64,000 bases of DNA from Prorocentrum cordatum (taxonomy: Eukaryota; Sar; Dinophyceae; Prorocentrales; Prorocentraceae): assembly GCA_963575745.1 (NCBI GenBank), contig CAUYUJ010003540.1:1-64000 (forward strand), read 5' to 3'. Under the pieces are notes generated by a model. That model was not told where the DNA came from and did not search any database. It worked only from the letters and a program-made list of their open reading frames with translations. This document shows, in pieces, positions 9,967-20,800 of this stretch. A program made the translations under genes and the position numbers. Positions within the stretch are counted from its first letter, which is position 1, and every line of letters starts with the position of its first letter.

Positions 9967-11700
9967 ATGGAGTGGGGCGACGACTCCTTCCAGGGCGATC
10001 GCCCGATGCGGGCTCTGGCGGCGTGCGGGTCCGAGCGGCCTCCACCAAGCGACGGCGCCGAGGAAGGTCAGGCGGCGAAGATGGCCAGCGCCGGCGGGGT
10101 CGCGACCTCTCAGGCCGGCGGTCGGGGCGCCAAGAGGGACGAGCTCCTCGAGGCCGTCGCTCGGCTGCCCCTCGCGAGTGCCATGAACCTCGCGGAGCTC
10201 GAGAAGGATGTCGCGACCACCTATCTGATTCCCGACGCGCACTTCCCGGCGCGCGCGGGGGCGGCGGGGAACGCGTGCTACGCGAAGGCCGTGCAGAACC
10301 TCAAGGGCCGCAAGAAGGACGACCCCTCCGTCGATCTGGGCTGCATGGGACCGCCGTGCATGACCGTTTTCTACGTGATCATGAACGCGGCGCTCAAGGC
10401 TGCAGCCGCCACAGGCGACGGCAGCGGAGTCGGCCCCATGAGGGCGTTCTCGAACTCGTACATTGAGGACAAACCCGCCAGCTACATCGCCGAGTACGTG
10501 ACCCACTTCTCGATCAAAGCGCCTCGGGGCGACCGCAGTGCGAAGATGAAGAACAATGTCAAGTTCCAGGCGCGTGTAGGGCCATCATCCAGCGGGCTCC
10601 GCTCTGATGCAGATCCTGACGGAGATCTTGAGGGAGATCGACGCACGCCGCTTGGTCGGGGCGGCCCCCAGGGGCCCTCTCGAGCGTCAAATCATGGCCA
10701 TGATCAGCAAGAAGCAATGAGGATAGCAGCCGTGGCCAGGCGATTGCTGCAGGCAGTGAACAGAAGTGCTGGCGCCGGCCGTCGCGTTGACGGCAGTACC
10801 GAGAGTGCGGTTACAGATTGTGTTGCGACGGGCTGCCAACCATTCGACGGGCCCTGGATAATTCATTCCTCGTTTGAACCCGTGGGTGAGGCGACGGGCC
10901 CTGCTGCTGCGCGTGATCGACCCGTTCAGCCATTTCGCGAATCTAGACCTCCGTCTTCTGGGCGGGGGAAGTCCCAGGATATGCTACCGTCAGTGCATAG
11001 GCATCAACGGGCAAACGCGCAGGATCCTGTCATTTCAGATCTGGTTTCTGCTGCTGCGCGCGATTGTCCTGATCAGCAACGTCGTGAATCTACTATTCAG
11101 TCTTTTGGGCATGGGAAGCCCACGGATATGCTGCAGTCAGGACATAGGCAGCAACCGTCAAACACACAGGATCCTATCATTTTAGATCTGGATCTTGCTG
11201 CTGCGCGTGATTGTCCTAATCAGCAACTTCGTGAATCTAGACATCAGTCTTCTGGGCCTGGGAAGCCCCATGATCTGCATCCACGCCTTCATGGCTCTAG
11301 ACCTCAGTCTTCTGGGCCTGATGTGCTACCGTCTCAGTCTATGGGATCTGCGAGAGATTGGCCGCCGTAGTCTCGGGATGACATCATTCTTGAAATACCT
11401 CAACTATGCGATTTTGGGAGTCTCTCAACCAATGCCTCTGGGCAGCGGAAGGCAGCGAACGCGAATGATGAGCGCGGGGGACTCAACATATTCACAGGTC
11501 CTGCTCCTCTCGCGTCATGCTCCAGGACTTCTGAGGCCTCTGAGGCTCCTGAACCCTCCCCTGGATCCTCTCTCCCTCGTCCTCGTCCTCACTCCCTCGA
11601 CGCTCCGCCTCCCCCCAGGTCCGTGCGCTCGATCTCCTTTCCCTCCCAGCTGCATTGCAGAGCAGCGCGCGGCTTCGCGAGCTCGTCCGAAGAGGCGTAG
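9967..11700 (+). CDS. retroelement ORF1-like protein with 49-residue C-terminal repeats
   Basis: From ATG 9967 the frame stays open to a TAG at 11368-11370 and continues open to TAG 11698-11700. Residues about 45-205 form a mixed, probably helical domain (DELLEAVARLPLASAMNLAE, then MGPPCMTVFYVIMNAAL). A Ser/Gln/Arg-rich tail follows, with three 49-residue repeats around the motif AARDxPxQQxRES. The frame is also open upstream into the LINE tail, but the similarity break at about 9925 shows that is coincidence. The context suits a retroelement first ORF (RNA-binding or gag-like), but no RT follows it. I recognise no named domain, and a host protein is possible. Confidence 0.5.
10903..11345. 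repeat. 147-bp tandem repeat, three units, in frame with the ORF
   Basis: GCTGCTGCGCG begins units at 10903, 11050 and 11197, exactly 147 bases apart. Each continues with CAG...CGTGAATCTA and TCTTYTGGG...GGGAAG. 147 is 49 codons, so the reading frame is kept. Confidence 0.9.
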
Positions 11701-12709
11701 TTCAGGACATCCGCGTGGGAGTGGGAGCGGATAGGTTTGTGGCGGGGGCGGGGGGGGGGCTGGGCTGGGCGACGGGGGGGGAAGGATCGCGGCCGCCGCC
11801 GAGGAGCAGGGGGAAGGGAGGATGGAGCGGCCCAAGGAGGATCGCACCCGCCCCCGATCTCAGCCCGTGCGGTGGCAGCGTAGCACGAGACGTCGATGAG
11901 GTGTTTTTTTTGGCCGGTGCCCGCAGGCACCCCGCAGGGCCCTCCCTGCTTTGGGGCCCGCCTTCGGGGCTGGTGGGGGCCGCTCCCTCCAGCTGAGGGC
12001 CCCCCGTAATCGTTCGGATTCCGCGGGTTTTAGCCCGCGCAGGGACTTTAAGGTTTATGAGCCTCGATCGAGGCGTCCAGTTTTGTTTTCCTCTGTCCGA
12101 CTTGTAGTCCCCAGCGTTTCTTGGTCTTGGTAGTGGTCTTCCTCCTCCTCCTCCTCCTCCTCCTCCTTTTCCTCCTCCTCCTCCTCCTCCTCCTCCTCCA
12201 CTCAGGGCGTGAATTGCCTACCCCGCTTTCGCTTCCAGGCAAAACCAGGTCCTGCCACGCGCCTTCTCGTCGAGCGGCCTGACCAGCGCAGGCCGTAGTT
12301 TGGCGTCGTTCGGCATCTCTTGGAAACGAGGGTGGTGGAAAGCGAGGCAGGTTCGTTTGCGCCGTAGCGTCCCCAGCCTGAGCTCACACGATGACGATCT
12401 GCACAATCCCGGCGTTTTCGCTGGGTTTCGTGCTCTGGGACCCGCCATCCGGCCCCGGGACAGTCGGAAACGGATCCAGCGGCCTGTTTAGAGCCTCGAC
12501 GAGGTGATTTGTTCACGCCGGGCGTTTTTCCTTGGTTTCGTCCTCTGGTTCAAGGCCCGCCTCGAGTTGCCGCAACTATCGCCCACGGCGAATCACCGCC
12601 GCCCCCTGTCCCTTTGAAAGCGCCTCTGTGGCCGACAGCTGGGCCTGAGCTTGGCCAAGCTATCGGGCCAGTTCTTCCCCGAGTCGGTTTGGAATGGCTT
12701 CTGGGAACG
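11701..12709. other. GC spacer with (CTC)n at 12138-12200
   Basis: 11701-12137 is GC-rich with palindromic GGGGCCCGCC words and no gene. 12138-12200 is (CTC)n. 12201-12709 has only short overlapping frames with no domain. Confidence 0.5.
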
Positions 12710-12845
12710 CATGGGGAAGCAAGAAGAGGAGGAGGGGGAGGATGAGGAAAAATGAGGAAGAGGAGGAGGGGGCGGACAAGGAGGAGGAGGAAGAGGAGGA
12801 GGAGGAGGAGGAGGAGGAGGAGGAGGAGGAGGAGGAGGAGGAGGC
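12710..12845. repeat. (GGA)n microsatellite
   Basis: GGA repeats are nearly pure from 12779 to 12842. Poly-Glu and poly-Leu/Pro frames over it are artefacts. Confidence 0.9.
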
Positions 12846-14095
12846 CTCTTGGGCGCCTGTTGGGGCACTCTTGGGGTCTCCAGGGGGCTTCCCGGGGACC
12901 TCTTGAAGGGTTTTCGGGGGCTTTTGGGGAATTCATGGGGGCCTCTTTGGCTCGCAAGAAGCTCGGACGCCTGGCTTGCCTGACGCCGTCGGAAGCCGTC
13001 TTGGGGTCCTGTCTGGGTCGTCCTTGATATGGGGTTCTTAGAGGCCATCTTGGGCGTCTTGGAGGCCGCCTGGGCCGATTTGGTGCCTTTTTGGGGCCGT
13101 CTTGGCAGCCTTTTGGGCCGTCATGGGGCCATTTTAGGGCCTCTTGGGCGATTTTGGGGGCCTCGTGTGCCGTCTTGAGCAGTCGGAACGCCGAGAAGAA
13201 GCAACGCCACTTTTTTTTCACCAACCGAAGGACAATCAATAATTTTGGCCTCCTCGTGCCCTCCTGGAAGACCTCCTGGACGCCTTCTGGGCCGTCTTGG
13301 AGGCCTCTTGGGGGCCTCTTGGGCCGTCCTGAGGCCATCTTAGGTCGTCTTGGGTGCATCTTGGGCCGTCTTGGAGGCGCCATCTTAGCCGTCTTGGAGG
13401 CCATTTTGGCCGTCCTGGAGGCCTCTTTGGCCCTTTTGGGGCCGTCTCCAGCCGTCAGAATCCCGAAAAGAAGCAAATGCCAACATCTTCCAAAAACCAA
13501 AAGGCAAACCATTGATTTTGGCATCTTCGGGCCCTCCTGGGGGACCTCTTGGAGGCCTCTTGGGCCGTCTTGGATGCCTCTTGGGGGCCTCTTGGGCCGT
13601 CGTGGGCCATCTTGAGGCCATCTTAGGCCGTCTCCGGTGCATCTTGGGCCGTATTGGAGGCATCTTGGGGCCATCTTGGCAGTCTTGGAGGCCATCTTGG
13701 GCGTCTTGGGGGCCTCTTGGGGCCGTCTTGGGGCCCTCTCCGGGCCGTCTTGGAGGCCTCTTCGGGCCGTCTTGGAGGCCTCTTGGGCCGTCGTGGGGCG
13801 CTCTTGGAGGCCTCTCGGGCGATCTTGGGGCGATCTCGGGGGCCTGGTGGGCCGTCTCCAGCCGTGCAGCCCCGAAAAAAACGCAAGCGCCCAACAATCT
13901 TGGAACAGCGCAAGGAACACCACTGATTTGGGCCTCTTCGGGCCCTCCCGGAGGAGCTCTTGGAGCGCCTGGGGGGCCTCTTGGAGGCCTCATGGGGGCC
14001 TCTTTGGGCCGTCGTGGGCCGCTCTTGGAGCGTCCGGGGGGCCCGGGGGGCACGCGGGACGCCATTTTGGGGGCACGCGCCAAGCCCTATAGGGT
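12846..14095. repeat. dispersed CTTGGGGGCCT / GGGCCGTCTTGG repeat block
   Basis: The block is made of 10-14 base words such as GGCCGTCTTGG, GGCCTCTTGGG and GGCCATCTTGG. Three AT-richer modules punctuate it near 13185-13250, 13447-13525 and 13853-13930. Each has CCGTC...GAA, a GAAAAGAAGCAA-like run, an A/C-rich part, and then TGATTTTGGC or its variant and GGGCCCTCC. On the minus strand the frame is open for over 450 codons of Arg/Pro/Gln/Ala-rich sequence with the three modules reading similarly. The family recurs at 18600-18895, about 31440-31590 and 43205-43375. I treat it as a repeat, with coding possible but unproved. Confidence 0.75.
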
Positions 14096-14740
14096 CTGAG
14101 AGCGGGGGGCCCAGGTCTGTGACATAAGCGTCAGGAGCGCGGCGTGGGGCTCTGAGGATTCGGCATGCAGTCGGGGCGTTGACCTGAGGAACCCTAAATC
14201 AGGAACGAGGCCCCTTTTTTCCAATAAGCTACACTTCGATTTACCATTGAAGACCTCAGGAAAACCCAAGTCAAACTGTAAAACAATCAAGGAACACCGA
14301 GCCCCTCCCCAACGAACAGGGTTCCTTCTTCAGGGCCCCGACTGTAGGACCTGAGGACGCGACCACTCCGTGCCCAGCGGCACGGTGGTGCATCGTAACA
14401 TGTTTTTCAAGCCTATGTCTCCATCGCGATAGTTCTGAGCGGCTGGCTCCATAGATGGATCGCTGAATTCGCGATCCGTTTTTTGTTTCTGTCTGCCGAA
14501 AGCGTCCTCCTGTGGATACTTCGATCGGTCGAGGCAGGCATCCCAGTGGGGACAATCAGAAATGGAGCCACGGCGAAGAACTACCCCGTGGGGAAGGGAA
14601 GGGGGCGGGACTTCCGGGCCGCGCGCTGGAAGAAACGACCTCGCCGGATGTCTGGGGGACTGTCTACCGGGACCGGCAGGCTTTTGCTCATTTCGGCCCC
14701 TGCCGGGCCATCAGAGGGCGGCATCGAAGGGAACGAGCGA
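14096..14740. other. spacer upstream of FKBP gene
   Basis: Unique-looking sequence with no recognised domain or RNA gene. It may hold the FKBP promoter, 5' leader or an earlier exon, but no spliced-leader relic or promoter motif was found. Confidence 0.4.
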
Positions 14741-14798
14741 TGACATAAGCATCAAATCTCGGAGGTCCGCGCGGACCTCCAAGTTTGTATGTTGATGT
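14741..14798. repeat. 58-bp palindromic foldback element
   Basis: GACATAAGCATCAAATCT is followed by the perfect 20-bp palindrome GGAGGTCCGCGCGGACCTCC (14761-14780) and then AAGTTTGTATGTTGATGTC. The arms pair imperfectly outside the core. TCCGCGCGGA, the ATAAGCAT/AACATA box and the AACTT word match the foldback at 5835-6000. It overlaps the first codons of the FKBP reading frame. Confidence 0.8.
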
Positions 14799-15232
14799 CA
14801 TTCTTCGCTGCCCTGAGGAAGGGTGGGGCGGGGGCTGTGCGTCGGGCCCCCGGGCCGGAGAGAGCGGTCCGCCGGAGGTCTGGGGCCATCCCAGGGTACA
14901 AGACGACCAGTGAGGTCATCGCCGCAGGCGGCGGCGGCGCGAAGGTGGCCAAGGGCTCCACCGTCACTGTGCACGCCACCGGCGTGGTGGTGGAGACGGG
15001 CAAGAAGTTCTGGAGCACAAAGGACCCGGGCCAGGAGCCTTTCACCTACCAGGCCGGCGTCGGGGGCGTGATCACGGGCTGGGACCAGGGCTGCCTCGGC
15101 ATGGAGGTGGGCGAGCAGCGGAAGCTCGTGATCCCGGCCGAGGAGGGGTACGGCAAGGGCGGCTTCCCGGCTTGGGGTATCCCGCCCGGCGGCACGCTCG
15201 AGTTCACCCTCGAGTGCCTGGAAATCAAGTGA
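14789..15232 (+). CDS. FKBP-type peptidyl-prolyl cis-trans isomerase
   Basis: The 147-residue protein catalyses cis-trans isomerisation of X-Pro peptide bonds and would act as a folding factor. The FKBP fold occupies about residues 50-147: GSTVTVHATG, KFWSTKDPGQEPFTY, GVITGWDQGCLGMEVGE, KLVIPAEEGYG, WGIPPGGTLEFTLE. The V-I...W pocket, the Tyr of EEGYG and the IPP loop are present. Two usual active-site residues differ: HYTG reads HATG and FDS reads FWS, a variant I have seen in algal FKBPs. Residues 1-35 (Arg/Ala/Gly-rich) overlap a foldback repeat, so the true start may be later (GYKTTSEV region) or in an upstream exon. The only stop is TGA at 15230. No signal peptide is convincing. There are no operon neighbours. 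Confidence 0.92.
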   Translation: MLMSFFAALRKGGAGAVRRAPGPERAVRRRSGAIPGYKTTSEVIAAGGGGAKVAKGSTVTVHATGVVVETGKKFWSTKDPGQEPFTYQAGVGGVITGWDQGCLGMEVGEQRKLVIPAEEGYGKGGFPAWGIPPGGTLEFTLECLEIK

Positions 15233-15269
15233 GGCCAGCATTGTTGCCCCTGGGCGAGGCATTCGGCCA

Positions 15270-16215
15270 GCCGCTGCCGATCATAACGCCTTCCTCCCTC
15301 CCTCTCCTCCCTCCCTCTCCTCCTTCTGCTCCTCCTCCTCCTCGTCTTCCTCCTCCTCCCCCTCCTCCTCCTCCTCCTCCGCTTCCTCCTCCTCCTCCTC
15401 CTCCTCCTTCTCCTCCTCGTGGGCCCTCTGGAGGATTTTTCGCTGGACCGTCGGACGCTCTCTCTCTTTTCTCTCGCCCTCAATGGCGTGAGATCCACCT
15501 CCTCGTCCTCCTTCTCCTCCTCGTCCTCCTCCTCGTCCTCCTCCCCCATTCCTCGTTTTCCTCCTCCTCCTCCCACTCCCACTGATCCCCTTCCTCCCCC
15601 TCTGCTCCGCCCCCTCCTCTTCTCCTCCTCTTCATCCCCCGCGCAGCACCCCAAGCCGCCAGCCCATGCAGAAACGATTCCCAGTCGAACTGTCGTGACA
15701 AGAGCAGCGGGGGATCATTGATGACGCAAAGAGATCAGGACATCGCCCAACTCGCAGCTGGGGTCAGCCTCCCTGTTCTCTCCCCTTGAGTTCCCCTCTT
15801 CCTGTTCCCACTCCTGATCGTCACCTTCTTCTTTTTCTTCATCCCTGTCCGCCTCCCCCCCCTTGCGCGTTCCTCCCCTCCTCAAGTTCCTTCTCCTTAT
15901 CCTCCTCGTGCTCGCTCTCCCCTTCCCCTCCATCCTTCATTCTCATCTACGCTCGCCGTCCGCCCTTCGCTCCACGGTGCGAACGCGCTCTGGCATCGGA
16001 CCCTCTATAGCGTGTGCCCAAGCCGGCGCTGTGATCTGGGTGCAAGCCAGAGTTCTCTTCGGACCGAATCTCCCTCCCTATCCACTCTCCTCGCTCCCCT
16101 CCCCTTCCAGCGGCTTCGCGCTCACATCCCTACCCCTCCTGCTTCCCCTTCCGCCTCCCCACCCCTCCTTCTTCCATCCCATCTCCTTCCTGGCGGTCCC
16201 CACACCTCCACCTCC
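15270..16215. repeat. (CTC)n and pyrimidine-rich tract
   Basis: CTC repeats run from 15290 to 15655 with a short unique interruption at 15418-15495. 15661-16215 stays pyrimidine-rich but less regular. No gene is supported; Ser/Pro/Leu frames reflect composition. Confidence 0.75.
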
Positions 16216-16597
16216 CCTGTGATGATGATGATGATGATGCTGACGGTGTTGTTGACGTTGTTGATTATGAGTTGGAGGACGAAGATGATGATGAGGATGA
16301 GGATGATGTGGCTGCTGCTGCTGCTGGTGATGATGGTGATGATGATGATGATGATGATGGTGATGATGATTATGATGATTATGATGATAATTATGGTGAG
16401 GAGGATGAGGAGGAGGAAAGGGAGGAGGAGAAGGAGGAGGATGAGGGTGGGGATGGGAGGAGGAGGAGGAGGAGGAGGGAGGAGAAAAGGGAGGAGGAGG
16501 AGGAAAGGGAGGAGGAGAAGGAGGAGGATGGGAAGGACGAGAAGGAGGAGGAGGAGGAGGAGAAGGAGGAGGAGGATGTTGTTGTGGACTGCTGCAG
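16216..16597. repeat. GAT then GGA microsatellite
   Basis: GAT repeats at 16219-16395 pass into GGA repeats to 16574. The Asp/Glu-rich plus-strand frame is a repeat artefact. Confidence 0.95.
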
Positions 16598-16870
16598 GCT
16601 GGCCTCCCGAATCGGCTAACTTGCAGGATCATATATAGGATACCGTTCGCAGGCACACGAGGCCCTTGCAGAAACTGGAGCACCGACGCTGCAGAACCAG
16701 CTCGCACTTTGCAAAGCCAGTGCAGCCGGCATGAGTGTAATCGATCCTGCCAGGACCAGCCGAGAAACAGCAAGCATGGCGGGTGCCACCAGCCACGGCT
16801 TATCCCGTAGCACGTCTAGCAGTTCCGCGCTGTTAGAGTAGCGACAGAGCAACTCACAACGATCCGAGTC
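16598..16870. other. unique island between microsatellites
   Basis: About 270 bases of non-repetitive sequence. The minus strand is open at 16616-16852 for 78 codons with a moderately hydrophobic middle (LVAPAMLAVSRLVLAGSITL) and four or more Cys. It could be an exon or membrane segment, but no family is recognised. Confidence 0.3.
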
Positions 16871-18519
16871 TGGAGGAGGAGGAGGATGAGGGGAAGGAGT
16901 ATGGGGGCGGAGGAGGAGGATAGTAGGAAATGGAGGGGAAGGAAGAAGGGAGGAGGGGCAGGATGAGGGATGACGATGACGAGGATGATGTTGTTGATGA
17001 TGATGCTGATGATGACGATGACGATGATGATGGTACTGATGCTGATGCTGATGATGCTGATGATGATGATGCTGATACAGAGTCTGATGAAGATGCTGAA
17101 AATGATGATGCTGGTGTTGGTGGTGGTGATGATGATGCTGAAACGGATGATGAGGATGAGGATAATGTTGAGGTTTATTCTCAGGATGATGTTGATGAGG
17201 ATTACGATGAGGATGGTATGACTCATGACGATGGTGATCCTGATGATGAAGACAATGACGACGTCTATGATGATGACGATGATGATTGTGATGACGATGC
17301 TGCTGCTGCTGCTGATGATATGATTATGCTGCTGTTGATGATGATGGCGAAGGCGATGAAGATTACCATGCTGCTGATGATGATGCTGCTGCTGATGATG
17401 ATGCTAAGTACCATGCTGCGTCCGACAACGACACCGGCAACGACGAGGAGGAGGGTGATTATTATGATATGGATTATTCTGACGACACTGTTGATGTTGC
17501 TGCTGATAATGATGATGACGATGCTTCTGCTGCTGCTGATGATGACGTTGACGTTGACGATGTTGATGGCGATGGTGATGATGGTGATGATGATGATGCG
17601 GATGCTTAACTTTATTTTTACTCTTATTATTTTTATTCGCTATTATAACTACTTCTAGTATTACAATGAGGATGATGATGACGATGATGATGATGCTGAT
17701 GCTGCTCATGATGATAATGACACTGATGATGATGCTGGTACTGATGATCATGATTATCATGATGATGCTGATGATGCTGATGGTGATGATAGCGGTGGTG
17801 CTGTTGCGGTTGACGTTGATGATGTTGACGATGCTGATGTTGGTGCTGCTAATGGTGATGATTATCGTGACGACGATGCCGATGCGTAGCCTGATGATGC
17901 TGGTGAGGCTGATATTGTTTTTGTCGATGGTACTGATGATATTGATCGACGATGAGGTTGAAAGGTGATGATATTGTCGATGATCGATACTATGTATGCG
18001 CCTGCTGCTGAGGTTGTCGATGATACTGATTAGGTTGAAGAAGCGGATGAGGACGATGATGACGTTGATGTTCATGCTGATGCCACTGTTGATGATGCCC
18101 CTGACGGAGCCGATGCTGATACTGTTGCCGTTGGTGATGATTCTGATGACAGCCAGGCGGGTGTTGCTGAATAGTATGATACGCTGACCATGCGTCGGTT
18201 GATGCTCACATTGATGATGGTGATGATGCTGATGATCATGCTGTTGCTGATGATGATGAACAGGATGATTAGGATGATGATGATGATGATGATAATGATG
18301 ATGAGGATGCTGATGATGATGATGATGATGATGATAATGATGATGATGATACTGGTAATGATGATGACGATGATGCGGATGATGATGTTGCTGCTGATGA
18401 CCCTGATTAGGAGGATGCTGCTGGTGATGACGATGCTGATGCTGATGATGCTGATGCCGATCATGACGACGACGATGATAATGAGTATGGCAGTAGTTGT
18501 GGTGGTTATGCTCATCAAC
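16871..18519. repeat. long degenerate GAT (ATG/TGA/CTG) microsatellite
   Basis: GAT, GCT and GAC triplets dominate for 1.6 kb, broken by a short AT-rich island near 17608-17665. Long Asp- or Met/Leu-rich frames in several phases arise from the repeat. Confidence 0.95.
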
Positions 18520-18927
18520 AGCATGCGAGTATCTCATGGCCTTCGACCCATTCCGCCACAATGCCTAGGTAGTGGGTATGAAGCCGACTGGATCTTCGCT
18601 GGGATCTCGGGGGAGGCCTCTCGTGGGCTTCTTTGAGGCAGTTTTGGGGCCTCTTGGGAACAGTTTTGGGGCCTCTTCGGGGCTTCTTGGGGACCTCTTG
18701 GGGCCTCTTTCGGGACTCTTGGGGGCCTCTTGATCTCGTGGGCCCCTTTGAGGGCCGTCTTGGGCGCCTCTTGGGCCGTCTTGGGGCGCTCTTGGGCCGA
18801 ATTGGGGCCCTCGTGGAGGCCTCTTGGGCCGTCTTGGAGAGAATCAATGGTTTTTGCCTCCTGGGGCCCTGCTGGGGGGGCCTCTTGGAGGCCTCTTGTG
18901 GTGATGATGAACAAAAGCATGCGAGTA
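18520..18927. mobile_element. insert of CTTGGGGGCCT-type repeat flanked by 12-bp direct repeats
   Basis: AGCATGCGAGTA occurs at 18520-18531 and 18916-18927, just inside the GAT microsatellite on both sides. The enclosed 384 bases contain the GGCCTCTTGGG family (18600-18895) and a module ending AATCAATGGTTTTTGCC like those at 13.2-13.9 kb. The arrangement looks like an insertion with target duplication, though microhomology repair would leave the same mark. Confidence 0.55.
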
Positions 18928-18979
18928 GCATCAGCAATCGCAACATTCGCACCAATCATGTCATGAGGATGGTGATCGT

Positions 18980-19043
<64 letters not shown>

Positions 19044-19279
19044 TTGATGATGATGATGATGTTGATGTTGATGTTGATGATGATGATGATGTTGATGATG
19101 ATGATGATGATGATGATGATACTGCTGCTGATACTGATGCTGCTGATGATCATGATGACGATGCTGACGATAGTGATGATGACGATGATCACGATGATGC
19201 CGATGATGACACTGCTGCTGATGATGCTGATGATGATGATGGTACGTCTGCTGCTGCTGTTGATGACGATCATGTTGAC

Positions 19280-19356
<77 letters not shown>

Positions 19357-19391
19357 CATGGTTGTTGGTGTTGCAGTTGCTGTTGCTGTGA

Positions 19392-19423
<32 letters not shown>

Positions 19424-19445
19424 GCTGTCGTCGTTGTTGTTGATG
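18928..19445. repeat. GAT then GTT/GCT microsatellite
   Basis: CGA and ATG/GAT repeats run from 18980 to 19354, with about 30 uninterrupted units at 19274-19354. They pass into GTT/GCT triplets to 19440. Confidence 0.95.
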
Positions 19446-19499
19446 TTCCCCACCTGACAGGTTGGGGTCTTAGATTTTAAGAACAGACCTCCTGGCCCG

Positions 19500-19740
19500 A
19501 CCACCCTGCATGCCGCGCCGCCAGATCCCCAGGTCCACCGAGAATCCCCCGAGACACCCGCCGCCCGCCGACCCTGCCATTCTGCATCCCGCGGCCGCCA
19601 GGTCCCCAGTCTCACCGAGTATCCCCTGAGACGTCCGCCTCGCGCTGACCCGGCCATTCTTCGGCATGCCGCGGCCGCCAGATCACCAGGTCCACCGAGT
19701 ATTCACCCAGACGCCCGCCTTGCGCCGACGACGACTACGA
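19500..19740. repeat. 76-80 bp tandem repeat, three units
   Basis: Units start GCATGCCGCGGCCGCCAG at 19508, 19584 and 19664, followed by ATCCCCAGGTCCACCGAG and GAGACRYCCGCC. The spacing is 76 and 80 bases. Confidence 0.8.
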
Positions 19741-20800
19741 CAGAGCTTGAGAGAACTGAGCATCACATAACATGATATAATGGAGCATAACATTACATAA
19801 GAGGACAGACCAGAGCATAACATAAGCAGCCTCACACAAAAGAGCTCACTACAGCAATGTTATTGCACAGCAAAGCATGCTACGACAAAACGGATCCTAC
19901 GGAACACAGCATATCATCATTCAGTATAGCAGAACAGATCTACAATGGCAGTGCATGCGCTGTCATATCGGAGCGCACATATTACTTAGCATAACACAAC
20001 ACATCGCAACAAAACATGACATCGCACACCATATCATATGATGTCCGAGCAGCAACAAATTGCATAGCATAGCATGCCCTGGCAATGCATGCAATACCAG
20101 AGCGCGGCATAGCATGTTATTCGATAGCATAATATCACATCGCATATCAGCACACCTTAACACATCATATCATTCAGGGTCGGACCATGTCATTACACAA
20201 CACATCATACCAGCGCACGCTATGACAGAGACGGTCCTACATAACATAGCATACCACTACACATACTCATATATTATCGCTGACCTTCGCCTAACATAGC
20301 ATTACGTACAACATGACATAGCATAACCAAACAACGGATCATAACACACCATACCATTGCATACCATATCAACCATATCAGAGCATTCCATGCTATACCA
20401 TTCCATGACATGGCAACGCATATCATGACAGCGCGCGGAATCACAAGTCCTGGACTAGCGGATCATACGATAGCATACGCGAACAACACATAGCATGCCA
20501 TGGCGGAGAGCATGACATAATGCAGCATGAAGCATATTTTCATATCAGGGCGCAGCGGCTGCAACGAATGCGCTGCAACGTTTTAGAATTTCTATCAGCA
20601 GAGGAGTATCTTAACATAGCAGAGCATATCAGAACATGATGAACAACGCACGACGTAAACGTAAACAACGTCATACATATTTTGCATGCTACAGCACAAC
20701 CTTGCATAACATATCATGCCATACCACGAGGCCACAGAGCAGAACAGGACCTGATATATCAAATCATAAAAGATGTGAGTAGGGACGCCACAACTTAATA
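19741..20800. repeat. degenerate CATAA / AGCATA short-unit repeat
   Basis: About 1 kb of AT-richer sequence in which CATAACATA, AGCATA and CATATCA words recur at irregular 5-10 base spacing. It stands out sharply from the GC-rich surroundings. No gene or RNA was recognised. Confidence 0.75.

Noticed and set aside
9235-11370. A single 711-residue protein
   Set aside because: The first 230 codons are LINE zinc-finger text that changes phase near 9700; similarity breaks before the ATG at 9967.
6645-12226. CACTCAG-GGGTGAATTACC-like words at 6645 and 12199 as terminal repeats of the LINE region
   Set aside because: Only about 25 bases match, and the adjoining CTC tract lies on the same-direction side in a way that does not fit LTRs or target duplications.
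16219-19440. Long Asp/Glu-rich and Met/Leu-rich reading frames over GAT repeats
   Set aside because: All phases are open because GAT/ATG/TGA-type triplet repeats lack stops in most phases; no non-repeat domain is attached.
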